Shown here in pieces: positions 34,626 through 42,991 of a DNA stretch of 64,000 nt (positions within the stretch are counted from its first letter, which is position 1; the number at the start of each line of letters is the position of its first letter). The DNA comes from Cloacibacterium caeni (GTDB lineage Bacteria; Bacteroidota; Bacteroidia; Flavobacteriales; Weeksellaceae). A program made the position numbers and the translations under genes. The notes beneath the pieces were generated by a model. The model did no database searches, had not been told where the DNA came from, and was given only the letters and a program-made list of their open reading frames with translations. The DNA lies in the NCBI RefSeq assembly GCF_907163125.1, contig NZ_OU015319.1:2170001-2234000 (forward strand). Direction: 5' to 3'.

Positions 34626-35861
34626 TTAATCTTCGAATTCTGCTTTTAGAATTCTTTTTACTTCTTCTATCGTTTCTTCCTCTAAGTCTGTCATGTTTAC
34701 TAGCGCTTCTGTATCTTTATCTAATACACTTTTCGCAGTTTCTAAACCTACTTTCTTAAACTCAGCAATAATCCAAGCTTCGATTTCATCATCGAATTCT
34801 GTTAATTCTACATCATCATCTGCTTGTTTTTCTCTGTAAACATCTATTTCAAAACCAGATAACCAAGATGCCAATCTAATGTTTTGACCTTGTTTTCCGA
34901 TTACTTTAGAAATTTCTTCTACTGGCGTATAAACTAATGCGTAGTTTTCATCTTCATTGATTTCTACTTTATTAATCGTTACATTACCAAGTGCTCTCTT
35001 CACAAGAATTTCTGAATTTCTAGACCATTGAATAACGTCTATATTTTCATTTTTCAATTCTCTTACTACACCATGAATTCTAGAACCTTTTACCCCAACA
35101 CAAGCTCCAACTGGGTCTATTCTATCATCATAAGCATCTACCGCGATTTTCGCTTTTTCACCAGGAATTCTCACTACTTTTTTCAAAATAATAGTACCAT
35201 CTTGAATTTCTGGAATCTCAAGTTCTAATAACTTTTCTAAGAATTTAGGAGCAGTTCTAGAAACGATAATTTGAGGCTTAGAACCTTTGAAATCTACCGT
35301 TTCGATTATCGCTCTTACATTATCTCCTTTTCTGAAAAAGTCAGAAGGAATTTGGTTTTCTTTTGGTAAAATGTATTCATTTCCTTCGTCATCTAGCAAA
35401 ATTACATGTTTGTGACGAATATGATGCACTTCACCGATGGCCAATTCTCCAATTCTATCTTTAAACTGCTCATAAAGCATTGCATTGTTATGCTCTTGCA
35501 ATTTAGTTGCTAGAATTTGTTTAAGGGTTAAAATATTTCTTCTTCCTAGTTGTGCTACAGGAATTTCTTGAGTATATTCTTCACCTACTTCGAAAGTAGG
35601 GTCTATTTTTTTCGCTTCTGAAATTTCTATTTCTAAATCATCATCTTCTGACATTTCATCTTCCACAATTGTTTTATTTAGAAATATCTGAAAATCTCCT
35701 TTATCAGGGTTTACAATTACGTCAAAATGGTCATCAGAATCATATCTTTTTCTCAAAAGAGTTTTCAATGAATCTTCAATGATGGCCATTAAATCAATCT
35801 TACTAATCCCTTTTTCGTCTTTAAAATCACCAAAGGATTCAATCAACGCTAAATTGTCCAT
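34626..35861 (-). CDS. nusA: Transcription termination/antitermination factor NusA
   Basis: 411 aa. N-terminal RNA-polymerase-binding domain (~1-130), S1 domain (~135-200), two KH domains (~205-345, with DPVGACVGVKGSRI and VIGKQGQNIRLAS) and a short acidic C-terminal helical repeat (EALVNMTDLEEETIEEV). It modulates pausing and termination. Order and spacing within the operon are standard. Confidence 0.97.
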   Translation of the reverse strand: MDNLALIESFGDFKDEKGISKIDLMAIIEDSLKTLLRKRYDSDDHFDVIVNPDKGDFQIFLNKTIVEDEMSEDDDLEIEISEAKKIDPTFEVGEEYTQEIPVAQLGRRNILTLKQILATKLQEHNNAMLYEQFKDRIGELAIGEVHHIRHKHVILLDDEGNEYILPKENQIPSDFFRKGDNVRAIIETVDFKGSKPQIIVSRTAPKFLEKLLELEIPEIQDGTIILKKVVRIPGEKAKIAVDAYDDRIDPVGACVGVKGSRIHGVVRELKNENIDVIQWSRNSEILVKRALGNVTINKVEINEDENYALVYTPVEEISKVIGKQGQNIRLASWLSGFEIDVYREKQADDDVELTEFDDEIEAWIIAEFKKVGLETAKSVLDKDTEALVNMTDLEEETIEEVKRILKAEFED

Positions 35862-35917
35862 TTTAATTTTTTTATATTAATTTTAATGTTATTTAAACCA
35901 TTTTAGCCCTAAAAAGA

Positions 35918-36385
35918 CTAAAATTTAATGACTACAAGAGCCTTTTTTATTTCAGTATAAGGAATTTCTTTGTTCTCTACTACATCTTCTTTCCCCTTCC
36001 CTATTAATTTAGGTCTTCTGTATCTTAACACAATGGTTACTTTATCTTCATCTACCGCTACTACTTCACCTTGTATTTTCTCATCAGAATTCAGAAGAAC
36101 TTCTATTTCTCTGCCCATGTTTTTCTTAAACTGACGAGAAAGTTTCAACGGCTCACTTAATCCAGGACTCATGACTTGCAAAGAAAAATCATGCTCTTCT
36201 CTGTCAAGATTAAATTCTACTGCTCTACTTGCATCAAGACAATCCTGAAGACTCAACCCTTCATCGCCATCTAAAATTACCGTAATATCATCTCCTGCAG
36301 AAATCTTTAAATCAACGAGATACAGGTCTTTTCTAGTTTCTAAAAACTCATGAACGAGTTGTTCTACTTTTGCTCTAAAATCCAT
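35918..36385 (-). CDS. rimP: Ribosome maturation factor RimP
   Basis: 155 aa from the ATG at 36385 (MDFRAKVEQLVHEF). A longer frame reaches 36526, but its extra 47 residues are unlike RimP and overlap the promoter, so the shorter start is chosen. N-terminal alpha/beta domain with DGDEGLSLQDCLDASRAVE and EVMSPGLSEPL-like SPGL motif; C-terminal SH3-like domain. It helps 30S maturation. First gene of the rimP-nusA-infB operon. Confidence 0.93.
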   Translation of the reverse strand: MDFRAKVEQLVHEFLETRKDLYLVDLKISAGDDITVILDGDEGLSLQDCLDASRAVEFNLDREEHDFSLQVMSPGLSEPLKLSRQFKKNMGREIEVLLNSDEKIQGEVVAVDEDKVTIVLRYRRPKLIGKGKEDVVENKEIPYTEIKKALVVIKF

Positions 36386-36462
36386 AATCACATTTGAGGT
36401 TACGCTACGAAAAAAGGCTTTCTTTCGAAGCCTTCTCATTTCTTTTCCGTTAATCCGTGGCA

Positions 36463-36492
36463 AATATACATAATAATTTTCAATTTTACAAA
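36463..36492 (-). promoter_or_regulatory. Promoter of rimP-nusA-infB
   Basis: Minus strand TTTG (36492-36489), an 18-bp spacer and TATATTTG (36470-36463). The leader to the rimP ATG is ~70 nt. Confidence 0.6.
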
Positions 36493-36544
36493 GATTGTTG
36501 GTTTTCAAAACATTAAGAATTTCCACAAGAACTCAAAAAATCAT

Positions 36545-36586
36545 TAACTTTGCCCCGATAAATCTCCAATAGTAAACTTGGAGATT
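36545..36586 (+). promoter_or_regulatory. Promoter-like element followed by a hairpin
   Basis: TAACTTTG (36545-36552) matches TAnnTTTG. Just after the expected start comes a perfect 9-bp hairpin AATCTCCAA/TTGGAGATT (36561-36569/36578-36586), and six T residues occur within 20 nt. It could be a small RNA or a structured leader of the carbonic anhydrase gene. Confidence 0.35.
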
Positions 36587-36696
36587 ACTCAAAATTTTTT
36601 AACATTAAAAGTGTTAAAAAGTCTTAAAGTCCTTATTTTGGAATAAAAATTGATGCTATCTATCGGAATTTAGATGTATTTAGAAATTTTTTATTC

Positions 36697-36704
36697 TACA
36701 TTTG
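36697..36704 (+). promoter_or_regulatory. -7 element of the first carbonic anhydrase gene
   Basis: TACATTTG, 13 nt before the ATG at 36718. Confidence 0.55.
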
Positions 36705-36717
36705 TAAATGAAAAATT

Positions 36718-37395
36718 ATGGGTAAAAGCTACGAAACTATTTTCGAAAATAATAGAAAATGGGTTGAAGAAAAACTAGGTCAAGATGCTGATTTTTTTAA
36801 AAAATTAGCAGAAGGTCAAAGTCCAGAATATCTTTACATAGGTTGCAGCGACAGTCGTGCAACCGCAGAAGAATTAATGGGCATGAAACCCGGCGAAGTT
36901 TTTGTGCATAGAAATATTGCCAATTTAGTGAACACCCTAGACATGAGTTCTACTGCTGTAATTCAATATGCAGTACAACATTTAAAGGTAAAACACATTA
37001 TTGTGTGTGGCCATTATGGTTGCGGTGGTGTAAAAGCAGCAATGACGCCTCAAGATTTTGGATTAATGAATCCTTGGCTCAGAACCATCAGAGATGTTTA
37101 CAGATTGCACCAAGAAGAACTAGATTCAATAAAAGAAGAGCAATTGCGCTATGATAGATTGATTGAACTGAATGTTCAAGAACAATGCATCAACGTTATT
37201 AAAATGGCTTCGGTTCAAGAAAGATATATTTTAGACCATTATCCTATAGTTCACGGTTGGGTTTTCGACCTAAAAACAGGGAAGTTAATTGACTTAAATA
37301 TAGATTTCGAAGAAATATTGAAAAATATTCAAAAAGTTTATGACCTAACCAATTCTGATTGGGTGATGAGCAGAAAAAATAATAAAAACTTCTAA
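36718..37395 (+). CDS. can: Beta-class carbonic anhydrase
   Basis: 225 aa. It interconverts CO2 and bicarbonate with zinc. Zinc-site motifs are CSDSRATAEELMG and HYGCGGVKAA (Cys, Asp, His, Cys), with EVFVHRNIANLV between them as in E. coli Can. No signal peptide, so cytoplasmic. First gene of a cluster with a small exported protein, a SulP transporter and a second carbonic anhydrase of a different sublineage. Confidence 0.95.
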   Translation: MGKSYETIFENNRKWVEEKLGQDADFFKKLAEGQSPEYLYIGCSDSRATAEELMGMKPGEVFVHRNIANLVNTLDMSSTAVIQYAVQHLKVKHIIVCGHYGCGGVKAAMTPQDFGLMNPWLRTIRDVYRLHQEELDSIKEEQLRYDRLIELNVQEQCINVIKMASVQERYILDHYPIVHGWVFDLKTGKLIDLNIDFEEILKNIQKVYDLTNSDWVMSRKNNKNF

Positions 37396-37408
37396 GAAAG
37401 TTTACTAT

Positions 37409-37702
37409 ATGAAGTATTTGAGCATTTTTGTTCTGGCAGTTTTCATCAATTTTACAGCTTTACCAAGTATCGCTGTGATATTTGATTGGGAAATTCCTAC
37501 GCTCAATAATAATATTTCAGAAGAAGAGGTTAAGAATAATCTCGCCAATTATAACGAAAAGTTTCCCCCAAAACCTTATAATTTCAAAGATTTTATGGGA
37601 GTTTTCTTTTCAGATAATACATCTAACGCACACATCCTTAAGGACGATTCTATTCATCTAAGTCCTTTCAAATCGATATTTTCTCCGCCACCAGAAGTTT
37701 AA
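37409..37702 (+). CDS. Small exported protein in the SulP/carbonic anhydrase cluster
   Basis: 97 aa with an N-terminal signal/anchor (MKYLSIFVLAVFINFTALP). The mature part includes IFDWEIPTLNNNISEEEV and a Pro-rich C-terminus (SIFSPPPEV). No domain is recognised. It begins 13 bp after the carbonic anhydrase gene and precedes the SulP gene, all on one strand, so a role in the same process is possible. Confidence 0.7.
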   Translation: MKYLSIFVLAVFINFTALPSIAVIFDWEIPTLNNNISEEEVKNNLANYNEKFPPKPYNFKDFMGVFFSDNTSNAHILKDDSIHLSPFKSIFSPPPEV

Positions 37703-37728
37703 TTTCTAAAATTTCATAGGAAAATTAT

Positions 37729-37751
37729 GCCCTTTTTTCAAAAAAATGGGC
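37729..37751 (+). terminator. Possible weak terminator before the SulP gene
   Basis: GCCC + T6 pairs with A6 + GGGC around a 2-3-nt loop with a one-base bulge. The T-run lies inside the stem, so efficiency is doubtful. Confidence 0.3.
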
Positions 37752-37849
37752 TGTTCCTTGACGCTTTTTAACAAATTAAATTTTCAAACATTAGAATTGA
37801 TTACTCACATCTAAGTAATTGATTGTAAACTCATATCGATATTCATACA

Positions 37850-39439
37850 ATGAAAAAAACAAACACTTTATTCGGCGGAATAAAAGAAAATATTCCTTCG
37901 GGAATTGTAGTATTTCTCGTAGCATTACCACTCTGTTTAGGTATTGCATTAGCATCTGGTGCTCCACCACTTTCTGGGATTTTAGCAGGAATTGTAGGCG
38001 GACTAGTGATAGGATTTATCAGCAACTCTCCAATTTCCGTTTCTGGACCAGCTGCAGGTTTAGCAGCCATCGTTTTAGGAGCCATAACCGACTTAGGAAG
38101 CTTCGAACTATTTTTAACTGCAGGTTTAATTGCAGGTTTTATACAATTGGCACTTGGTTTTCTAAGAGCAGGAAGTATTTCTAACTATTTCCCCAATAAC
38201 GTTATCGAAGGAATGTTAGCCGGAATTGGAGTCATTATTATTTTAAAACAAATTCCTCACGCTTTAGGTTACGACAAAGATTTTGAAGGAAACCTTCAGA
38301 TTTTTGATGGCTTTAATCTATCTGAATATTTATCTGGATTAGCAAATGCTGTTACGCCAGGAGCGGTTTTAGTGACGATTATTTCCTTAGCTATTCTTAT
38401 TACTTGGGAAAAAGTAAATTTCCTCAAAAAAATAAAACTTTTACCGGGAGCTTTAGTAGCGGTAATTGTTGGGATTTTATTCAATGAAGTTTTCAGAGGA
38501 AGCGCCCTAGAAATTTCTAATGAACATTTGGTAACACTTCCGGTTCCACAATCGGTAGAAGATTTTAAAAACTTAGTCACTTTTCCAGATTTCTCAGGAT
38601 TCCTGAATCCGCAAGTTTGGATTATTGGTGCAACAATAGCAGTAGTAGCTTCCATAGAAACATTATTATGTATAGAAGCTGCAGATAGAATGGATGTACA
38701 TAAAAGAATAACAGATACTAACTTAGAATTAAAAGCACAAGGTATTGGCAACTTAGTTTCTTCATTTATTGGAGGTTTACCTATGACTTCGGTGGTAGTA
38801 AGAACTTCTGCAAATGCTAATGCTGGTGCAACAAGTAAAATTTCGGCTATTGTTCATGGTTTTTTATTGTTAGTATCTGTTTTATCTATTCCATTTTTAT
38901 TGAACAAAATTCCTTTGGCGACTTTAGCAGCAGTTTTATTAATGGTAGGTTATAAATTAGCAAGTCCTGCAAAACTTAGCCATTTCTGGAGCAAAGGAAA
39001 ATATCAGTTCATCCCTTTTATTGCAACAATTATTGCAGTGGTAGCATTAGATTTATTAAAAGGAGTAGGAATTGGTTTAGCCATCAGTATTCTTTTCTTG
39101 CTACTTGGAAACATGAAACGCGCATATTATTTGAGCAGAGAAGATCTAGAAAGCGCTGATGAAATCACCATAGATTTGGCAGAAGAAGTTTCATTCTTAA
39201 ACAAAGCAGCCATCAAAAAAACGCTTAAAAATATTAAACCCAACTCTAGAGTGATTATTAATGCTAAGAAAACTTCTTATGTCTCTGATGATATTATAGA
39301 CTTAATCTCGGATTTTGCTAACGTAAGAGCCAGAGAAGAAGATATAGAAGTGGTTTTAGAAGGATTTAAAACTTCTTACAAAGAATATGAAAACGACCAA
39401 CATTCACATATTACCATCTCACACAGAAGAGTAATTTAA
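37850..39439 (+). CDS. SulP-family anion (likely bicarbonate) transporter
   Basis: 529 aa. Some 10-12 membrane helices (~15-410) with the SulP signatures GIVVFLVALPLCLGIALASG and SPISVSGPAAGLAAIVLGA, then a cytoplasmic STAS domain (~430-529). Flanking by two carbonic anhydrases makes bicarbonate the likely cargo, as for BicA-type transporters; the cargo is inference. The length fits the family. Confidence 0.9.
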   Translation: MKKTNTLFGGIKENIPSGIVVFLVALPLCLGIALASGAPPLSGILAGIVGGLVIGFISNSPISVSGPAAGLAAIVLGAITDLGSFELFLTAGLIAGFIQLALGFLRAGSISNYFPNNVIEGMLAGIGVIIILKQIPHALGYDKDFEGNLQIFDGFNLSEYLSGLANAVTPGAVLVTIISLAILITWEKVNFLKKIKLLPGALVAVIVGILFNEVFRGSALEISNEHLVTLPVPQSVEDFKNLVTFPDFSGFLNPQVWIIGATIAVVASIETLLCIEAADRMDVHKRITDTNLELKAQGIGNLVSSFIGGLPMTSVVVRTSANANAGATSKISAIVHGFLLLVSVLSIPFLLNKIPLATLAAVLLMVGYKLASPAKLSHFWSKGKYQFIPFIATIIAVVALDLLKGVGIGLAISILFLLLGNMKRAYYLSREDLESADEITIDLAEEVSFLNKAAIKKTLKNIKPNSRVIINAKKTSYVSDDIIDLISDFANVRAREEDIEVVLEGFKTSYKEYENDQHSHITISHRRVI

Positions 39440-39542
39440 AAAAATATCATAACTTCATACCTATTAAATTAACATTGTGTCCTTTTCGGAGCCAAATTTC
39501 AGTGTTCCGAAAAGGTTTTTAAAAAAATTAAAAGAAAAAATT

Positions 39543-40178
39543 ATGAAAGCACATACTTCAGAAACTCAATCTACGATTACCCCAGAAAAAGCACTTCTTT
39601 TTTTACAAGAAGGAAACCAAAGATTTGTAAACAATCTTAAAGTAAACAGAAACCTATTAGAGCAAGTAAACGATACCAGAGAAGGACAATGGCCTTTTGC
39701 AACGGTACTCAGTTGTATCGACAGTAGAACTTCTGCGGAACTTATTTTCGACCAAGGTTTGGGAGATATTTTCAGCATCAGAATTGCAGGAAATTTTGCT
39801 AATCAAGATATTTTAGGCTCTATGGAATTTGCTTGTAATGTAGCAGGTTCTAAATTGGTAGTGGTTTTAGGACATACCAAATGTGGCGCTTTAAAAGGTG
39901 GATTAGATGCTCCTCAAATTGAAGGACTTGGAATGGATAATCTTAATCACCTTATCTATCATTTCGAATCTTGCATCCACGAAATCATCAAAGAAGGAGA
40001 AGAACGTTCTTCTAAAAATGATGATTTATTAGATAGATTAACGCTTTGCAATATCAAAAAAACCATCGAAGATATTCGTCACCAAAGTTCTACTTTAAGA
40101 AATTTAGAGAAAGAAGGAAAGATAAAAATTGTAGGTGCAAATTACGATGTGGAAACTGGAGTTGTAACATGGCTCTAG
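39543..40178 (+). CDS. Beta-class carbonic anhydrase (second copy)
   Basis: 211 aa from the ATG at 39543; a GTG at 39477 would add 22 residues unlike the family. Zinc-site motifs CIDSRTSAELIFDQG and GHTKCGALKGG, with FSIRIAGNF between them. It has low similarity to the 36718 enzyme and belongs to the plant-like subgroup by motif style. No signal peptide. It lies 103 bp after the SulP gene. Confidence 0.92.
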   Translation: MKAHTSETQSTITPEKALLFLQEGNQRFVNNLKVNRNLLEQVNDTREGQWPFATVLSCIDSRTSAELIFDQGLGDIFSIRIAGNFANQDILGSMEFACNVAGSKLVVVLGHTKCGALKGGLDAPQIEGLGMDNLNHLIYHFESCIHEIIKEGEERSSKNDDLLDRLTLCNIKKTIEDIRHQSSTLRNLEKEGKIKIVGANYDVETGVVTWL

Positions 40179-40254
40179 TTTTTGCGACTAACATATAACA
40201 CAAGCGAGAATTTCTTCATATAACTTTGATTTTTAATTAACACTTTCTCGCTAT

Positions 40255-40273
40255 AGCCCCTTAATTAGGGGCT
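40255..40273 (+). terminator. Terminator after the carbonic anhydrase cluster
   Basis: AGCCCCT/AGGGGCT stem with loop TAATT, followed by T6. An AGCGAGAA/TTCTCGCT pairing (40203-40210/40245-40252) lies just before it. Confidence 0.85.
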
Positions 40274-40280
40274 TTTTTTG

Positions 40281-40288
40281 TACTTTTG
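40281..40288 (+). promoter_or_regulatory. -7 element of the PAP2 gene
   Basis: TACTTTTG, 17 nt before the TTG start at 40306. Confidence 0.5.
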
Positions 40289-40305
40289 ATGAAATTTTCA
40301 CCCTC

Positions 40306-41175
40306 TTGAAAAACATATCTATAATTTGGTTGCCCATTCTTTTCTATTTCTGCGGAATAGAATTGGTAGTACTTTTTACACAACCAAGCCTTTTTCTAGA
40401 CCTCAATTTTTTTGGAGTTCGGGTTTTATTTTTAATTATTTTTTTAGCATTTCTCTTTTTGAAAAATAAAATTTCTTCCAAAATTTTTTACTTAACCGAA
40501 GGAATTACGATTTACGCTTTGATGACTTTTCTATACAAAGAAACTGCGATTTTAAATACTTTAATTTTCCCAAAAATTGATGGTTTTCTATCTCATTTAG
40601 ACCAAAAAATATTCGGTTTTCAGCCCTCAGTAAGATTTTCTGAAACTTTTGATTCTTGGTATTTCAGCGAATTATTTTACTTCGGATATTTTTCATATTA
40701 CCTATTACCATTGGCTACTTTTTTGATAATTTATCTCAAAATTCCACAGAAAATAGAAGAATTTAGCTTCATTTTAATCGCTTCATTTTTACTGTATTAT
40801 TTCACTTTTATATTAATTCCAGCAGAAGGTCCTCAGTTTTATTTTCCGTTTCCAGAAAACACGATTGAAGCCAAAGGAATTTTCGGGAATATGGTCAAAC
40901 TCATTCAAAAAAACGGCGAAGTTCCCACTGCTGCTTTCCCAAGTTCACACGTAGGAATTTCTTGGATTGTTATTTTTTGGCTTTATCAAAATTTTAGAAA
41001 ATCAGTAAAATATTTCATTCCATTTGTTGTTTTATTGATGTTTTCTACGGTTTACATTAAGGCACATTATTTTGTAGATGTAGTTGCTGGATTTATTTCT
41101 GCGCCGATTGTATTTTTTCTTACCTTTAAGTTTTACAAATTTTTAAACCATAAATTGGATGTCCGTTTCAATTAA
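40306..41175 (+). CDS. PAP2-superfamily membrane phosphatase
   Basis: 289 aa, TTG start, about seven hydrophobic segments. The acid-phosphatase motifs are in the C-terminal half: AAFPSSHVGISW (motif 2) and YIKAHYFVDVVAGF (motif 3 with catalytic His and Asp; Arg of the usual SR is replaced by KA). It probably dephosphorylates a lipid phosphate, or transfers an inositol-phosphate-like head group. It overlaps the next gene by 17 bases. Confidence 0.82.
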   Translation: MKNISIIWLPILFYFCGIELVVLFTQPSLFLDLNFFGVRVLFLIIFLAFLFLKNKISSKIFYLTEGITIYALMTFLYKETAILNTLIFPKIDGFLSHLDQKIFGFQPSVRFSETFDSWYFSELFYFGYFSYYLLPLATFLIIYLKIPQKIEEFSFILIASFLLYYFTFILIPAEGPQFYFPFPENTIEAKGIFGNMVKLIQKNGEVPTAAFPSSHVGISWIVIFWLYQNFRKSVKYFIPFVVLLMFSTVYIKAHYFVDVVAGFISAPIVFFLTFKFYKFLNHKLDVRFN

Positions 41176-42283
41176 AGAAGTTAAGACCAGAGAAGACTTA
41201 AAAACGTTTATTTATCTTCCCGAAAAAATTCATAAAAACCATAAAAATTGGCTTCATCCTTTGTATATGGATGATGAAAAATTCTTTGACAAAGACAAAA
41301 ATTCACTCTTTAAGCATAATGAAGCGACACTTTTCCTTGCATACGAAAACGGAAAAGCTGTTGGCAGAATTATGGGCGTAATTCCTACCGATTACAATAA
41401 ATTTCACGGGAAAAATGATGCCAGATTTTCTTTTTTTGAATGTTTTGAAAATAAAAAAGTTTTCAATGCTTTAATTACTGCGGTGGAAACTTGGGCAAAA
41501 TCTAAAAACTGCACAGAAATCATCGGACCAATGGCTTTTTCAGACAAAGAACCTCAAGGTTTTCTTACCAAAGGTTTCGAAGAAAAAGCAATGCTGGTTA
41601 CCAATCACAGTTTTCCGTTTATGGTAGATTTCATCAAGGAAAATCATTACGAAAATTTTGTAGATTTAGTCCAATATGACGTTCCGATTACTACTCAAAT
41701 TTTGAACAGATATAAAAATTTCAACGAAAGAGTTTCTAAAAATTTAAAGATAAAAACGGTAGAATTTACCTCAACAAAAGCGGTAAAACCTTATATAAAA
41801 CCTGTTTTTGACCTCATCAACAAAACCTACACCGAAATTTACGGTTTCACCAAACTCACCGAAGACGAAATGACGGAATTTGCCGAACGTTTCTTACCGC
41901 TTCTCAACCCGAAACTCATCAAAATGATTACCGATGAAAAAGGCGAATTATTGGCTTTTGTGATTGCAATGGCAGATTTAAGCGAAGCGATAAAAAATTC
42001 ACGTGGTAGAATTTTACCTTTTGGTTGGGCAAGAATTTTATGGGCAATGAAAACTTCAAAAAGGCTTCAACTTTTGTTGGGCGCGATTCATCCCAATTAT
42101 CAAAACAAAGGTCTGGATGCGGTTTTAGCAACCTTGCTTTTCGGTTCTGCATTGAAATTAGGATTCAAAACGGTAGATTCTCATCTCATTATGAAAGACA
42201 ACCTGAAAATGCGTGGCGAAATTGAGAAATTGGAAGGTTTTAACCTATATAAAGAGTATTGTATTTTTAGGAAGAAATTATGA
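41159..42283 (+). CDS. GNAT-like acyltransferase family protein
   Basis: 374 aa. The N-terminal part (YLPEKIHKNHKNWLHPLYMD, LFLAYENGKAVGRIMGVI, EIIGPMAFSDKEPQGFL) and the C-terminal part (LLAFVIAMADLSEAI, LLGAIHPNYQNKGLDAVLA) look like two GNAT-type folds with a weak acetyl-CoA loop. The substrate is unknown. Its start lies inside the PAP2 gene (17-base overlap), so the two are translated together. A lipid-related role is a guess from that. Confidence 0.7.
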   Translation: MSVSIKEVKTREDLKTFIYLPEKIHKNHKNWLHPLYMDDEKFFDKDKNSLFKHNEATLFLAYENGKAVGRIMGVIPTDYNKFHGKNDARFSFFECFENKKVFNALITAVETWAKSKNCTEIIGPMAFSDKEPQGFLTKGFEEKAMLVTNHSFPFMVDFIKENHYENFVDLVQYDVPITTQILNRYKNFNERVSKNLKIKTVEFTSTKAVKPYIKPVFDLINKTYTEIYGFTKLTEDEMTEFAERFLPLLNPKLIKMITDEKGELLAFVIAMADLSEAIKNSRGRILPFGWARILWAMKTSKRLQLLLGAIHPNYQNKGLDAVLATLLFGSALKLGFKTVDSHLIMKDNLKMRGEIEKLEGFNLYKEYCIFRKKL

Positions 42284-42284
42284 A

Positions 42285-42388
42285 AATGTAAAGTTGTGAA
42301 GTTGTGAAGTTGTGAAGTTGCAAAATCGTAAAACTGTTAAATTAAAAAACAACTTTACGACTTTACAAATCAACGATTTTACAAAAAT
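42285..42388. repeat. Tandem and inverted low-complexity repeat between convergent genes
   Basis: AGTTGTGA is repeated about 3.5 times (from ~42297), then TCGTAAA-type words, then an inverted half (ACAACTTTACGACTTTAC and ACGATTTTAC). The whole can fold as an imperfect hairpin. It is related in sequence to repeats at 46177-46226 and 52715-52800. Confidence 0.6.
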
Positions 42389-42952
42389 CTACTTCCCATT
42401 AAAAGTATTCATCGTATTATTAACTCCTGCGAAAACAAAAGACAAACTGGCTATTGTAAATAACTCTATCCTATCTTGCAACGTTTTTTGCTCTTCTTCG
42501 TTCCATTTTCCGAGAACGTAATCTACTTGTTTCCCTTCGGAAAAATCTGCAGAAATCCCGAAACGCAATCTTGCGAAATTTTGTGTTTGTAAAACTTCTT
42601 GAATATTTTTCAAACCGTTATGTCCAGCATCAGAACCTTTTTTTCTCATTCTTAAAGTGCCAAAAGGAAGTGCCAAATCATCGGTAATTACCAATACATT
42701 TTCTAACGGAATATTTTCTTTTTGCATCCAAAATCTTACTGCATTTCCCGAAAGATTCATATATGTATCTGGTTTTAGCACAAAAACTTTTCTTCCTTTG
42801 TATTTCCCTTCTGAAACCCAGCCGAAATTGGCAGATTTAAAAGGTGCTTCCAAAGTTTCTGCAATTTTCTCAGCAACTTTAAAACCAATATTATGACGCG
42901 TTTCTGCGTATTCTTCACCTTTGTTTCCTAAACCTACAATTAAGTATTTCAC
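42389..42952 (-). CDS. pth: Peptidyl-tRNA hydrolase
   Basis: 187 aa. It frees tRNA from stalled peptidyl-tRNA. Motifs: YLIVGLGNKGEEYAETRHNIGF with the catalytic His, KPDTYMNLSGNAV, and DDLALPFGTLRMRKKGSDAGHNGL. Normal length. Confidence 0.96.
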   Translation of the reverse strand: MKYLIVGLGNKGEEYAETRHNIGFKVAEKIAETLEAPFKSANFGWVSEGKYKGRKVFVLKPDTYMNLSGNAVRFWMQKENIPLENVLVITDDLALPFGTLRMRKKGSDAGHNGLKNIQEVLQTQNFARLRFGISADFSEGKQVDYVLGKWNEEEQKTLQDRIELFTIASLSFVFAGVNNTMNTFNGK

Positions 42953-42991
42953 TTTTTCTATTTAAAATTTGATTTTGCAAAGATAAACCTA

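Noticed and set aside
35918-36526. Long form of RimP (202 aa)
   Set aside because: The extra N-terminal 47 residues do not resemble RimP and run through the operon promoter; the 155-aa form has the normal length.
37819-38184. 121-codon ORF overlapping the start of the SulP gene
   Set aside because: Frame-shifted shadow of the SulP coding sequence; Ser/Arg/Cys-rich translation with no family.
40221-40280. A tiny RNA from a TAACTTTG element (40221-40228) to the terminator at 40255-40273
   Set aside because: Only ~45 nt would be made and the terminator is fully explained by the upstream carbonic anhydrase gene.
42297-42330. AGTTGTGA tandem units considered as a CRISPR-like array
   Set aside because: Units are 8 bp without spacers and no cas genes are near; it is simple-sequence repetition.
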